Origin: Lactonifactor sp. BIOML-A5
Lineage (GTDB): Bacteria > Bacillota > Clostridia > Lachnospirales > Lachnospiraceae
NCBI RefSeq assembly: GCF_009677585.1
Contig: NZ_WKYV01000030.1
Span: 1 to 52,441, forward strand
Direction of reading: 5' to 3'
Length of the DNA stretch: 52,441 nt
Shown one piece after another: positions 7,951 through 17,208 of the stretch (positions are counted from its first letter, which is position 1; the number at the start of each line of letters is the position of its first letter). Below the pieces are notes generated by a model. The model worked only from the letters and a program-made list of their open reading frames with translations, was not told where the DNA came from and made no database searches. The position numbers were made by a program, and so were the translations under genes.

Positions 7951-9057
7951 TTAATTATTTTTCCTATAATGTTTTCTGGCCTTTGCATAGGAAGTTGTCT
8001 TTCTGACGATAAGCTTAGGTTCATATTCTATATGATAGATACTGGTAGGCTGGATCCCAGAATATGGATTGTTGGCGGAATTGATTTTTCTTATGATAAT
8101 GTCACAGGCATCTCTTCCTTTCAGGGGTACAAAATGTTCGATGGTAGTCAAAGACATGCGGTGCATACTGGAATAAAACGTATTATCACAGCCAATGACC
8201 GAGACGTCTGCAGGCACTTTATATTTTTGATCCTGCAGGGCATCAATAATCCCAAAGGCCATCATATCGTTTAGTCCGGCAATTGCGGTACAGCTAAATT
8301 CCCCGGCCAGAAGCTCTTTCGTAAGATTATAGCCCATCTTATACTCGGAATCAATGTTCGGAATAATCTTGTCCAGAGCATCGTCCGCGGCTTTTATGAT
8401 GACATGCCCTTTCAGGCCTTCCCTTTCAAATTCACTGACAAACCCCTCCACCCTTTTCGAGCGCTGCTGCTGCCGTTTGGTCAGAGGAGGCGTGATAAAC
8501 GCCACATCCCGATGTCCCAGATCCAACAGATGACGAGCCATCAGCCTTCCCACTTTGGTATTATCCTGATTGATCGCATCCACTTCTATAGTCTTTTCTC
8601 TGTTGCTGATAATCACCAGCGGGATCTGCTGCGCCAGTTCTTCCACCTGCTCCATAAAGCTCCTGCTGGGATTACAGGTATAGATAATTCCCTGGGGACG
8701 CACCACGGGCATCATCTTCAGATATTGCTCTTCCAGCTTCAGTTCTCTTTGAGTATTGCAGACAAATACCCCATAGCCCTTTTCTTTTGCCACTGCCTCA
8801 ATTCCCTGGAGAAGCATAACATAGTAAGGGTTCGTTAATGTAGGACAGAATACTACAATTAATTTGTGGACTTTGCTGTCGCTATGATTCCTTCTTTTGG
8901 GGATTACATACCCCATGTCCCTGGCGGCCTGTTCCACGCGCTCTATGGTATCCTTGGAAAAGGACACATTGTATTTTTTATTTAATACCATGGAGACCGT
9001 AGCCTGTGATACCCCGGCCGCCCTGGCTATATCAACGGATGTCACCTTTTTTTTCAA
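7951..9057 (-). CDS. LacI-family transcriptional regulator
   Basis: 368 residues. The N-terminal LacI HTH is textbook ('TSVDIARAAGVSQATVSMVLNKK' near 5-27, then the hinge). A periplasmic-binding-protein-like effector domain begins near 'KLIVVFCPTLTNPYY' (about 68) and includes 'GIIYTCNP', 'GRLMARHLLDLGHRDVAFI' and 'SVIGCDNTFYSSMHRMSLTTIE'. The ligand is unknown. It lies 16 bp downstream of recR on the same strand and directly upstream of the pentose-phosphate operon, so control of that operon is plausible. Confidence 0.9.
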   Translation of the reverse strand: MKKKVTSVDIARAAGVSQATVSMVLNKKYNVSFSKDTIERVEQAARDMGYVIPKRRNHSDSKVHKLIVVFCPTLTNPYYVMLLQGIEAVAKEKGYGVFVCNTQRELKLEEQYLKMMPVVRPQGIIYTCNPSRSFMEQVEELAQQIPLVIISNREKTIEVDAINQDNTKVGRLMARHLLDLGHRDVAFITPPLTKRQQQRSKRVEGFVSEFEREGLKGHVIIKAADDALDKIIPNIDSEYKMGYNLTKELLAGEFSCTAIAGLNDMMAFGIIDALQDQKYKVPADVSVIGCDNTFYSSMHRMSLTTIEHFVPLKGRDACDIIIRKINSANNPYSGIQPTSIYHIEYEPKLIVRKTTSYAKARKHYRKNN

Positions 9058-9072
9058 TCTATCCCCATCCTT

Positions 9073-9669
9073 CTACAACTCTACCCGCCCTTCCAGGGCA
9101 CGAAGCAGCGTTACCTCATCAATGTATTCCAGATCGCCTCCCACTGGCACACCGCTGGCTATTCTGGTTACCTTAATTCCGGTAGGTTTAATCAGCTTAC
9201 TGATGTACATGGCAGTGGTTTCCCCCTCCAGGCTGGAATTGGTGGCAATGATTACCTCGTCCACGTCCTCCTGAAGACGCTGCATTAATTCTTTCAGCTT
9301 AATGTCATTAGGGCCAATTCCCAGCATAGGAGAAATAGCTCCGTGCAGTACATGATATACACCCTCAAACTTTCCTGTTTTCTCGTAGGCGGCCAGATCC
9401 CTTGTATTTTCCACTACCATAATGGTCTTCTGATCCCGTCTGGGATTGCTGCAGATAGGGCATAGTTCTTTGTCTGTCAGCGTATAACAGCACTTGCAGT
9501 ACTGTACGTTCTGTCTTGCATCCAGGATAGAGGCCGACAGCTGTTCTACCTGATCCTTGGGCATATTAATAATATGAAAGGCCAGGCGCTGCGCTGATTT
9601 AGCGCCAATGCCCGGCAATCTTGATAGTTGTTCAATTAACTTACTGATATGACTGCTAAAATAGTCCAA
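9073..9669 (-). CDS. recR: Recombination mediator RecR
   Basis: 198 residues, full length for the family. It shows an N-terminal HhH ('[19 protein letters not shown]'), a zinc finger (Cys58, Cys61, Cys70, Cys73) and a TOPRIM domain ('[18 protein letters not shown]', '[18 protein letters not shown]'). It ends with the usual '[25 protein letters not shown]'. RecR works with RecF/RecO to load RecA at gaps. Classic dnaX-ybaB-recR order with a 12-bp gap from ybaB. Confidence 0.97.
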   Translation of the reverse strand: MDYFSSHISKLIEQLSRLPGIGAKSAQRLAFHIINMPKDQVEQLSASILDARQNVQYCKCCYTLTDKELCPICSNPRRDQKTIMVVENTRDLAAYEKTGKFEGVYHVLHGAISPMLGIGPNDIKLKELMQRLQEDVDEVIIATNSSLEGETTAMYISKLIKPTGIKVTRIASGVPVGGDLEYIDEVTLLRALEGRVEL

Positions 9670-9681
9670 GATGTCTCTCCT

Positions 9682-10032
9682 CTAGAACGGCAGACCGGAC
9701 CCTAACCCGCCGGTTAATTTCGACATAGCCTTTGCCGTATCCTCTTCCATCATTCTCAGTGCTTCGTTGGCGGCTGCCATTATCAAATCCTCCAGCATCT
9801 CTACATCATCCGGGTCTACAACTTCCTCGTCTAATTTAACCTTCGTAATAACCTTTTTGCCGGATACCGTTATCTCCACTGCACCGCCGCCCGCTGCTGC
9901 GGTATATTCTTTTTCCTCCAGCATCTTCTGGTTTTCTTCCATCTGCTTCTGCATCTTCTGTGCCTGCTTCATCAGATTGTTCATATTGCCAGGCATTCCC
10001 ATGCCTCCGGGAAATCCTCCGCGTTTTGCCAT
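9682..10032 (-). CDS. YbaB/EbfC family nucleoid-associated protein
   Basis: 116 residues. The Gly/Met-rich start ('[31 protein letters not shown]') and the '[31 protein letters not shown]' core are diagnostic. The protein binds DNA as a tweezer-like dimer and is thought to shape the nucleoid. It sits between dnaX and recR, the conserved bacterial arrangement. Confidence 0.95.
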   Translation of the reverse strand: MAKRGGFPGGMGMPGNMNNLMKQAQKMQKQMEENQKMLEEKEYTAAAGGGAVEITVSGKKVITKVKLDEEVVDPDDVEMLEDLIMAAANEALRMMEEDTAKAMSKLTGGLGSGLPF

Positions 10033-10119
10033 CTTATAACCTCCTGTTTACACTCTTTATTCTATTCATAATGGCAGGCAGTGGTTATCTGCCGCCTCTG
10101 TCCTCTATCATACCACACT

Positions 10120-11724
10120 CTAGAAGTCATCTTCAATTACAACATCCATGTGAATCTTATCTTTTAAAATATCATCTACAGAAATCTCTGCCAGTCCGGT
10201 ACGGGCTTCCTTGTTGTCCCGCTTTATTATCAGTTCAAGCTCTATGGATTTGCCCAGTTTTTTCTGAATAATATTGGACAAGGTAACTGCATTTTCCGGA
10301 TTGTCGATACAAGCCTGTGCCAGGTAGCTCTGAAACTCCACATAAAGCTTCGGCTCCCCTGTATCTCCATTATATTTGGGAACGGAATTCTGAAGCATCT
10401 GATAGAACAGTCCAGAAGTCTCCCGGATCAGGCTTTTCCAGTTCTGCTTAATATACTGGAGATCCTCTGGGGCGGCCACTGGAGGTTTTATCGGCTCCTT
10501 TACCTCTGCCTCCTCCTGTTTCTGGGGAAGGGCTTCCTTTCCTGATGACGCAGATGCCTGGACCGGCACTCCACTCTCCATCTTATCCTCCAGGATTCGG
10601 ATACGGTCCAGGACAGAGTCCAAATTAGTCTCCATAGCAGGTCTGCACAGCTTTATTAAAGCGATCTCTACCAATACCCTTTTTTGGCTTGCATAGCGGA
10701 TCTGATTGGAAAGCTCAGAGAACACCCGGATATATCTCATCAGAGTATCACTGTCCACCATCCGGCTCTCCTCCTCCAGCAATTTTCTGTTTTCCGTGGA
10801 TACATCCAGAACATCCTCGATATTTTCAGACGTTTTAACCAGCAGCAGATTGCGCATATACCAGACAAAATCCGAGACAAACTGTCCCAAATCTCTGCCT
10901 CTGGTAATCAGTTCCTCCAAAACCTGAATGGCGCCTGTGACATTGCCCTCCAGTACTTTTCTGAGCAGTTTGCTGAAGACTTCCGTATCCACAGCTCCCA
11001 GAACATCCAGCACCTTGTCGTAGGTCAGCGTCTCCCCCAGATAAAAGGCGATACACTGGTCCAGAAGGCTTAAGGCATCACGCATGGACCCATCTGCCGC
11101 CTTGGCAATATAGCGGATTGCCTTATCCTGCACATCTACCTTCTCCTCTGCCATCAGTTCCTGCAGCCTTGCGGCAATGGTGTCAACTGTGATTCTTCGG
11201 AAATCATACCGCTGACAGCGGGAGAGTATGGTTATGGGAATCTTGTGGGCTTCTGTGGTTGCCAGTATAAAAATAACATAGGAAGGAGGCTCCTCCAAAG
11301 TTTTTAAAAGAGCATTGAAGGCGCCTACTGAAAGCATGTGAACCTCATCTATGATATACACTTTATATCTTCCCTGCGTGGGCCGGTAAGCAACCTCTTC
11401 CCGGATTTCTCTGATGTTGTCTACACCATTATTGGACGCTGCGTCAATTTCAATCACATTCATGGAGGTGCCTGCGGAGATTGCCCTGCAAGTCTCACAT
11501 TCATTGCAGGGACTCCCGTCCACAGGGTGCTCGCAGTTTACTGTCTTAGCCAGAATCTTGGCAATGGTAGTCTTACCAGTTCCCCTAGTTCCGCAGAATA
11601 AGTATGCATGTCCTATTCTGTCTGCTTTTACTTGATTTTTCAGTGTTGTGACGATATGCTCCTGACCCTTTACATCCTCAAAGGTGTCTGGCCGGAACTT
11701 GCGGTAAAGAGCAGTATAGCTCAT
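10120..11724 (-). CDS. dnaX: DNA polymerase III subunit gamma/tau
   Basis: 534 residues. Walker A 'GTRGTGKTT' at 45-53, a four-Cys zinc module (Cys64, 73, 76, 79), Walker B 'VYIIDEVHML', and sensor 1 'VIFILATTEAHKIP'. Clamp-loader domain III follows, then a charged linker and a C-terminal tau-like region from about 425. It loads the sliding clamp in the replisome. First gene of the dnaX-ybaB-recR cluster. No obvious A-run frameshift signal was seen that would make a separate gamma form. Confidence 0.97.
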   Translation of the reverse strand: MSYTALYRKFRPDTFEDVKGQEHIVTTLKNQVKADRIGHAYLFCGTRGTGKTTIAKILAKTVNCEHPVDGSPCNECETCRAISAGTSMNVIEIDAASNNGVDNIREIREEVAYRPTQGRYKVYIIDEVHMLSVGAFNALLKTLEEPPSYVIFILATTEAHKIPITILSRCQRYDFRRITVDTIAARLQELMAEEKVDVQDKAIRYIAKAADGSMRDALSLLDQCIAFYLGETLTYDKVLDVLGAVDTEVFSKLLRKVLEGNVTGAIQVLEELITRGRDLGQFVSDFVWYMRNLLLVKTSENIEDVLDVSTENRKLLEEESRMVDSDTLMRYIRVFSELSNQIRYASQKRVLVEIALIKLCRPAMETNLDSVLDRIRILEDKMESGVPVQASASSGKEALPQKQEEAEVKEPIKPPVAAPEDLQYIKQNWKSLIRETSGLFYQMLQNSVPKYNGDTGEPKLYVEFQSYLAQACIDNPENAVTLSNIIQKKLGKSIELELIIKRDNKEARTGLAEISVDDILKDKIHMDVVIEDDF

Positions 11725-11761
11725 GAAAATTCTCCTATTCTAATGTCTTTCCAGTCCGGAA

Positions 11762-12841
11762 TTAATCTCCGAAGCTGATCCCAATACGTTTAGCCTCTTC
11801 AATCAGGGGATCACTGGGGGAAACCATCTTCAGCTTGCCGGCGCATTCCTCCAGCGGAACCTTTTTCATTCTTCCGTTTACAATACCAACCATGTACCCG
11901 TATTCTTCTTTCATGATCAAATCAGCGGCCGCTGATCCAATTCTGGTGGACAGCACTCTGTCATATGGACATGGACTTCCCCCTCTCTGGGTATGTCCGG
12001 GTACGGTAATTCTGATGTCCGCACCTGTAGCCTTTGCAAGCTTGTCGGCAATTTCGTAAGAAACAGAGGGATATTTTCCTGCTTTTTCCTCCATTTTCTT
12101 CTTCAGCTCCTTCTTGGACAATTTCGCGTCCTCCTTGGAGATCGCCCCTTCTGCTACTGCAAGGATGGTAAATCTTTTTCCCGCCTTGCTCCGCTTGTCA
12201 ATAGCCTCCACAATTTTTTTATAATCATAGGGTATCTCCGGAATCAAAATAATATCCGCCCCGCCGGCAATTCCTGCATGAAGTGTCAGCCATCCCACCT
12301 TATGCCCCATTACCTCAACGATAAAAACGCGACCGTGAGATGCTGCTGTAGTATGAATACAGTCTATAGCTTCCGTAGCAATATTTGCCGCACTCTGAAA
12401 ACCAAAGGTCATATCCGTACCCCAGATATCATTGTCAATGGTTTTAGGAAGATGGAGTACGTTTAATCCTTCCTGTCTCAGCAGGTTAGCGGTTTTCTGT
12501 GACCCATTTCCCCCAAGAATCACAAGACAGTTCAAACGCAGCTTATGGTAGGTCTGGGTCATAGCCTCAACCTTGTCCAGTCCGTTTTCATCCGGCACTC
12601 GCATCAGCTTAAACGGCTGTCTGGAGGTGCCCAAAATCGTCCCTCCCTGTGTCAGAATCCCTGAAAAATCCTTGGAAGAGAGCATTCTGTAATTTCCATA
12701 TATTAAACCTTTGTATCCATCGTCGAATCCATATACCTCTAGTTCGTCCAGATTACTGCTAAGACCTTTCACCACACCCCGCATGGTTGCATTCAGGGCC
12801 TGACAATCTCCGCCGCTGGTCAGTAAGCCAATTCTCTTCAT
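11762..12841 (-). CDS. 6-phosphofructokinase (PfkA family)
   Basis: 359 residues. Motifs: 'GLLTSGGDCQALNATMRG' at the N-terminus, 'GGNGSQKTA' at 110-118, 'PKTIDND' at 132-138, 'EVMGHKVGWLTLHAG' and 'PGHTQRGGSP'. The enzyme phosphorylates fructose 6-phosphate in glycolysis. The residue equivalent to E. coli Gly104 is Gly113 (ATP type), but the residue equivalent to Gly124 is Lys133, as in PPi-dependent enzymes. This mixed pattern is known for a subgroup of ATP-using PFKs, so the phosphoryl donor is not settled by sequence. Single gene, read away from the SRP RNA. Confidence 0.93.
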   Translation of the reverse strand: MKRIGLLTSGGDCQALNATMRGVVKGLSSNLDELEVYGFDDGYKGLIYGNYRMLSSKDFSGILTQGGTILGTSRQPFKLMRVPDENGLDKVEAMTQTYHKLRLNCLVILGGNGSQKTANLLRQEGLNVLHLPKTIDNDIWGTDMTFGFQSAANIATEAIDCIHTTAASHGRVFIVEVMGHKVGWLTLHAGIAGGADIILIPEIPYDYKKIVEAIDKRSKAGKRFTILAVAEGAISKEDAKLSKKELKKKMEEKAGKYPSVSYEIADKLAKATGADIRITVPGHTQRGGSPCPYDRVLSTRIGSAAADLIMKEEYGYMVGIVNGRMKKVPLEECAGKLKMVSPSDPLIEEAKRIGISFGD

Positions 12842-12938
12842 ATTGTCACATCCAATCTTTTTAATATGAACTCATTATATAATATTTTATTTTTTATAAC
12901 AAGGGGAAGGCGAATCTGGCTTATTTTTCTCAAATCAA

Positions 12939-12967
12939 TTGACAAACTTCCCAATTCAATGTATACT
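12939..12967 (+). promoter_or_regulatory. Sigma-A promoter of the SRP RNA gene
   Basis: TTGACA at 12939-12944 and TATACT at 12962-12967, separated by exactly 17 bp. The predicted start about 7 nt further on coincides with the 5' end of the SRP RNA helix. Confidence 0.85.
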
Positions 12968-12974
12968 ATAAGTC

Positions 12975-13234
12975 CGTGCAGCCGGGGAGTTAGCGGTGCC
13001 CTGAACCTGCAATCCGCTACAGCAGGGGTGATGCCAAACTGAGGCTTTTATCTTGTAGAGCTGCCCTCTATAAGTGGCGTTGACGTCTGGGTCTTACGCA
13101 ACAGAACTCTATGAATCGTGTCAGGTCAGGAATGAAGCAGCACTAAGTAGAATCTTCTGTGTGCCGTAAGGGTGCCTGGGCCGAGTTAACTGTAGAGGTA
13201 ACGTCTATGGGGTGGAGTCGAAGGGCGGCGCACG
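12975..13234 (+). ncRNA. ffs: Signal recognition particle RNA (large Gram-positive type)
   Basis: About 260 nt. The conserved domain IV hairpin is recognisable as 'GTCAGGTCAGGAATGAAGCAGCAC' parts near 13120-13144, with the GGAA-type tetraloop region and the asymmetric AGCA loop that bind Ffh. The 5' CGTGC (12975-12979) pairs with GCACG at the 3' end (13230-13234), and the Alu-like 5' domain is present (GCCGGGGAGTTAGCGGTGCCCTG region, split here). It targets membrane and secreted proteins with Ffh/FtsY. End positions are judged from the terminal helix and the upstream promoter. Confidence 0.9.
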
Positions 13235-13483
13235 TAAAAAATTAATTTATCTTATATTCAAATCTGAGGTACATACTCTCATTATTTCATAGAAATTATC
13301 TATTCCCCACGCTTACAAATACATAAGATACCCGATGACGCTCCGCCCGAAATGCATCATCTTTTTTTGATGCCCGGATTACGCCAATAACTTTTGAACT
13401 TATTTGCACCAGTATTTTGTTATATTTCCGTTTTATTCATAATACAATGAACTAACCCTTAACCCTTAAGGAGGCAGACAACC
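13235..13483. other. Intergenic region between ffs and dedA
   Basis: No gene or clear hairpin terminator was recognised. A weak palindromic word (GATGCNNNNTGCATC-like, near 13350-13375) lies beside a T7 run and may end the SRP transcript. An AAGGAGG ribosome-binding site precedes the dedA start. Confidence 0.4.
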
Positions 13484-14095
13484 ATGCAGTCATGGATCAT
13501 GGAAATTATGAATACTTACGGATATCTGGGCATCGCCCTGTTAATTACCATCGAAAATGTATTCCCCCCCATTCCTTCGGAGGTCATTCTTACCTTTGGC
13601 GGCTTTATGACAACCTACACCAAGATGAACATCCTGGGCGTTGTCCTCTCTTCTACCGTAGGCTCTGTGTTCGGCGCTATCATCCTTTATGAGGTGGGGA
13701 GCCTGGTGTCTCAAGAGCGGCTGGAGAAAATATTGAGCGGACGGCTGGGACATCTCCTCCATTTCAAACAGGAGGATGTGGGAAAAGCAATACGCTGGTT
13801 TGACAGCCAGGGAAATTACACAGTCCTTTTCTGCCGGTGTATCCCAATTGTGCGGAGTCTCATATCAATCCCCGCAGGCATGGCTAAGATGTCTCTTCCC
13901 ACCTTTCTTTTTCTCACTACCGTCGGCAGTACCATCTGGAACCTGCTTCTTGTCACTCTGGGAGCTATGGCCGGGGCTTCCTGGCAGCGGGTGGTCCTCT
14001 ATATGAATACTTACTCCGATGTAGCTGTGGCTGTCACAGTGGGCGGTCTTTTATTGGGCCTATTTATTGTCTACCGGAAAAGAAAGAAAAAATAA
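13484..14095 (+). CDS. DedA-family (SNARE-associated/VTT) membrane protein
   Basis: 203 residues with the DedA pattern. A re-entrant 'ENVFPPIPSEVILTFGGF' segment lies near 24-41. A Gly-rich amphipathic stretch follows, then 'FCRCIPIVRSLISIPAGMAKM' near 118-138 with the conserved Arg pair, and a C-terminal span ending in KKRKKK-type basic residues. DedA proteins act in the cytoplasmic membrane; recent work links the superfamily to lipid carrier or phospholipid scrambling, with proton-motive-force dependence. Single gene with an AAGGAGG site, followed by a shared terminator. Confidence 0.9.
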   Translation: MQSWIMEIMNTYGYLGIALLITIENVFPPIPSEVILTFGGFMTTYTKMNILGVVLSSTVGSVFGAIILYEVGSLVSQERLEKILSGRLGHLLHFKQEDVGKAIRWFDSQGNYTVLFCRCIPIVRSLISIPAGMAKMSLPTFLFLTTVGSTIWNLLLVTLGAMAGASWQRVVLYMNTYSDVAVAVTVGGLLLGLFIVYRKRKKK

Positions 14096-14099
14096 AGAG

Positions 14100-14127
14100 A
14101 GGGACGGTTCAGACTGAACACGTCCCT
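14100..14127. terminator. Bidirectional terminator between dedA and hydE
   Basis: Hairpin of 7+6 bp (AGGGACG...CGTCCCT with GTTCAG...CTGAAC nested, one bulged A). It lies between convergent genes and abuts the hydE stop codon. A-rich on the left and T-containing on the right, so it can serve both directions. Confidence 0.65.
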
Positions 14128-15178
14128 ATTTCACTACATCCCCGCGGCTTGTTACGATTCGGTAGCCGATCCGTTCCATCCGCTTTTCCAGCAATGCTTT
14201 ATGTTCAGCCGCCTCGAGCCCGGTACAGGCCTTATTGTTGTAAAGGCTGTACAGCTTTCTCACCGACAACGGCGAAAGATTAGGCATTACCACATTGGCT
14301 CCGGCCAGAATCCCCAGCTCTCTTCCTTCTGAATGCAAAGTGCCCAGGGCCGTAGTCGCAGGGATCAGCGCATGTGGGAAGAGCAGCCTTAAGATAGCTG
14401 TGAGATTCAGGCACATTGTCAAATCCCCCTTTTTTTCTTCCCGAAAGGGGGTATCTTTATGGGGGAGAAACGGACCTATGCCAATCATTGCCGGCTGCAG
14501 TTCCTGGAGAAACCTCAGATCCTCAATCAGATACTCGGGAATCTGCCCGGGGGAACCCACCATAAAGCCTGAGCCCACTTGATATCCTGTTTCCTTTAAA
14601 TGAAAAAGGCATTGCTTTCTGTTCTCCAGGCTGAGAGAAGCAGGGTGCAGCTGTCTGTAATGTGTCTCATCTGCTGTCTCATGCCTTAACAGATAGCGAT
14701 CCGCACCGGCATCATGCAGTTTCTTATAGCTCTCCCTGCTTCTCTCCCCCAGAGACAGAGTAACCGCGCAGTCCGGATATTCCTTTTTGATTCCGGTAAG
14801 GATGCCGCAAAGCCGGTCGTCCGTATAATATCCATCCTCTCCGCCCTGAAGGACAAAGGTTCTAAAGCCCAGGGCATACCCTTCTTTGCAGCACTCCAGA
14901 ATCTCATCTTCCCCAACACGGTATCTTGTCAAATCTTTATTGCTTTTGCGTATTCCGCAGTAGTAACAGTCATTTCTGCAAAAATTGGATATCTCTATCA
15001 GCCCGCGTATGTAGACGTCTCTGCCATACAATTTCTGCCTTACGCCAGCAGCCGTCTCGTAGAGAAAGCTGGTAACCCATTCGTCCCGGCAGGTAATCAG
15101 CCTCCCCAAAAAATCATCATCCGCATCCTTTCGTTTCGCCAGCTGAAGGATTCGTTCCTTGTATTGTTCTTCGTTCAT
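14126..15178 (-). CDS. hydE: [FeFe]-hydrogenase H-cluster radical SAM maturase HydE
   Basis: 350 residues. The radical-SAM cluster motif is C67-x3-C71-x2-C74 ('CRNDCYYC'), followed by 'GIRKSN' and 'FVLQGGEDGYY', both HydE-like. 'GSGFMVGSPGQ' and 'IGPFLPHKDTPF' complete the signature. HydE processes the organometallic precursor of the H-cluster diiron subsite together with HydG and HydF. Neither partner nor the hydrogenase is in this window. An alternative within the BioB/HydE/PylB family is less likely given the motifs. It precedes no same-strand partner; the response regulator gene ends 15 bp upstream. Confidence 0.9.
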   Translation of the reverse strand: MNEEQYKERILQLAKRKDADDDFLGRLITCRDEWVTSFLYETAAGVRQKLYGRDVYIRGLIEISNFCRNDCYYCGIRKSNKDLTRYRVGEDEILECCKEGYALGFRTFVLQGGEDGYYTDDRLCGILTGIKKEYPDCAVTLSLGERSRESYKKLHDAGADRYLLRHETADETHYRQLHPASLSLENRKQCLFHLKETGYQVGSGFMVGSPGQIPEYLIEDLRFLQELQPAMIGIGPFLPHKDTPFREEKKGDLTMCLNLTAILRLLFPHALIPATTALGTLHSEGRELGILAGANVVMPNLSPLSVRKLYSLYNNKACTGLEAAEHKALLEKRMERIGYRIVTSRGDVVK

Positions 15179-15193
15179 GATTAAAGTATCTCC

Positions 15194-15895
15194 CTATCTG
15201 TCCTCCTGCATCCGGTATCCCACCCCTACTTCTGTAAAGATATACTTTGGCTCTGCAGGGTTTTTCTCCAGCTTTCTCCGTATATTAGCCATATTTACCC
15301 GGAGGATCTGGTTGTCATCCCCGGCATAAGGCCCCCATATTTCTTTCATAATATGGTCATAGGTCAGAACCTTTCCCGCATTCTTGGCGAGCAGGGTAAT
15401 CAGCTTATATTCTATCTGGGTCAGATGAATGCTCTGGCCCTCCAGCATGACAAGCCGTTTTCCAAAATCAATCTCCAGCCCTTCTACCTGATACTTTTCG
15501 GAGGAGTTTCCAGCTTTCACTTTGTCGTGGTGACGCAGCGCTGTCCTGATCCTGGCCATAAGCTCATCCGTACCGAAGGGCTTCGTTATGTAGTCATCTG
15601 CCCCCAGATCCAATGCCGCTACTTTCTCCTTTTCCTGGGTTCTGGCAGATATTACAACAATAGGAGTTTCCGCCCATTCCCGTACCTGCTTTATAATGTC
15701 CAGTCCATCCATATCCGGCAGACCCAGATCCAGAAGGATTACATCCGGGCAATGGGAAGTGATAGCGCTTAAGGCCTCTTTTCCCGTGTAAGCTTTAATC
15801 ACCTTGTAGTTTCGGGAATTTAATACAGTTTCTACAAAATCAGCGATGTTTTTCTCATCCTCGATAATCAAAATTAACTCTCTGTGATCCTTCAT
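15194..15895 (-). CDS. KdpE-like OmpR-family response regulator
   Basis: 233 residues. Receiver domain with acidic pair 'IEDE' near 11-14, phospho-acceptor Asp56 ('VILLDLGLPDMDG'), Thr/Ser 'VVISAR' and Lys in 'YITKPFG'. The C-terminal winged helix ('HLTQIEYKLITLLAKNAGKVLTYDHI... ILRVNMANIRRKLE') matches KdpE. The start overlaps the kinase stop by 4 bp (ATGA-type coupling). No kdpFABC genes are nearby, so the target is unknown. Confidence 0.9.
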   Translation of the reverse strand: MKDHRELILIIEDEKNIADFVETVLNSRNYKVIKAYTGKEALSAITSHCPDVILLDLGLPDMDGLDIIKQVREWAETPIVVISARTQEKEKVAALDLGADDYITKPFGTDELMARIRTALRHHDKVKAGNSSEKYQVEGLEIDFGKRLVMLEGQSIHLTQIEYKLITLLAKNAGKVLTYDHIMKEIWGPYAGDDNQILRVNMANIRRKLEKNPAEPKYIFTEVGVGYRMQEDR

Positions 15896-16986
15896 CTTGC
15901 TTCTCCTTCCAACGGAAGAGTAAAAATAAATTCGGCCCCATCTGAATGGTTTCTGGCCTCAATGACTCCCCCATGTGCTGTTATAATACTTTTACATATG
16001 GACAGGCCGATCCCCATCCCTTTCGAGGAATCGCTCCCTCTTCCTCTTTCGCTGCTGATGCCGTCAAAAAGATCCGGCAGTTTATCCTCTGCAATTCCGA
16101 TTCCGTGATCCCTCACCTGAAACAGTACCGTGTCCTTTTCTTTTGTAACAGTAAACTCAATTGGCCTTGTACTCCCGGAATGAAGCAGCGCATTTTCCAG
16201 AAGATTGATTATTACCTGTTCCACCAGTGTGGCGTCCATAGGCACCATCAGGAAATCTTCCGGGACTGTGGTGCGTATCTCTGCCCCCGGATATCTCTTT
16301 TTCAGCCTTATCACGCCCTCAGATACCACTTCCTCCAGAGGCTCCGGAGATTTATTCACCTTTGTATTCCCCTCCCGGATCCTTGTAACCGACAGCAGGT
16401 TCTCCACCATATGCAGCAGCCAGGTAGCATCTTCTCTGATATGATGAATCAGCTCCTCTTTTTCCTCCTCTTTTAACGTATCCTTTGCTTCCAGATACAA
16501 ATCGCTGGAACCTATCATGCTCGTAAGAGGGGTACGGAGATCATGGGAAACCGCACGCAGAAGATTGGCCCGCATCTTTTCCTTCTCTGTCTCCACCTCC
16601 AGTTTTTTCTGTGATTCATAGAGCTTTTTATTCATCTCATCTCTCTCTTCTGCCAATCTTGTCTGCTCTTTCATACTGGTCGTGGTGGCGCTGGTAATAA
16701 ATGAAATCACCAGCATCCCAATAAATGTAGCCGGATAACCATCTCTGGTAAAATCAATCTGCCAGAATGGATAGGTAAAAAAGAAATTAACCCCCAGAAC
16801 GCCGATAAAACAGGATATTATCCCCCAAAAATACCCTGACGTATATCTGGATATAAGAACGGTTGCCATCATATACACAATTGCCATATTCGTCATACTC
16901 TCTGTGGTATGGTAAAACCAGTAGGCCAGCACTGTGGCCAGCAGAAGCAGCGCCATTGTTACTATAAAATCCTTAAGTCTTTTCAT
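15892..16986 (-). CDS. Sensor histidine kinase, KdpD-like C-terminal half (DUF4118)
   Basis: 364 residues. Four membrane spans at the N-terminus (about 7-25, 32-47, 52-72, 85-103) form a DUF4118 domain as in KdpD. They are followed by a short coiled coil, HisKA with phospho-His148 ('AVSHDLRTPLTSM') and an HATPase domain ('INLLENALLHSG', 'VRDHGIGI', 'GMGIGLSICKSI'). The N-terminal KdpD and USP domains of the full-length ~900-residue protein are absent. It is coupled to the response regulator, and the cognate signal is unknown. Confidence 0.88.
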   Translation of the reverse strand: MKRLKDFIVTMALLLLATVLAYWFYHTTESMTNMAIVYMMATVLISRYTSGYFWGIISCFIGVLGVNFFFTYPFWQIDFTRDGYPATFIGMLVISFITSATTTSMKEQTRLAEERDEMNKKLYESQKKLEVETEKEKMRANLLRAVSHDLRTPLTSMIGSSDLYLEAKDTLKEEEKEELIHHIREDATWLLHMVENLLSVTRIREGNTKVNKSPEPLEEVVSEGVIRLKKRYPGAEIRTTVPEDFLMVPMDATLVEQVIINLLENALLHSGSTRPIEFTVTKEKDTVLFQVRDHGIGIAEDKLPDLFDGISSERGRGSDSSKGMGIGLSICKSIITAHGGVIEARNHSDGAEFIFTLPLEGEAR

Positions 16987-17208
16987 TTACGGCCGTTTTC
17001 CTCCTCATATTTTATATGGCACAATACTTATGCCGGCCCGAAGGGCATGAATTATTCCTTTGGTATTAAACAGTATACCGCAATTTTTTCTGCTTGTAAG
17101 CAGGTAATTTTCCATTTTTAACGCTTTCTTTACGGAAGTACTTATTTTATCATGTTATATTGGATTTGCGTAGAATTTTTGGAGAAAATATGGAAAGGAA
17201 ATAAACAC

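Noticed and set aside
15892..16986. Full KdpD
   Set aside because: Only DUF4118, HisKA and HATPase parts are present; the large N-terminal region is absent.
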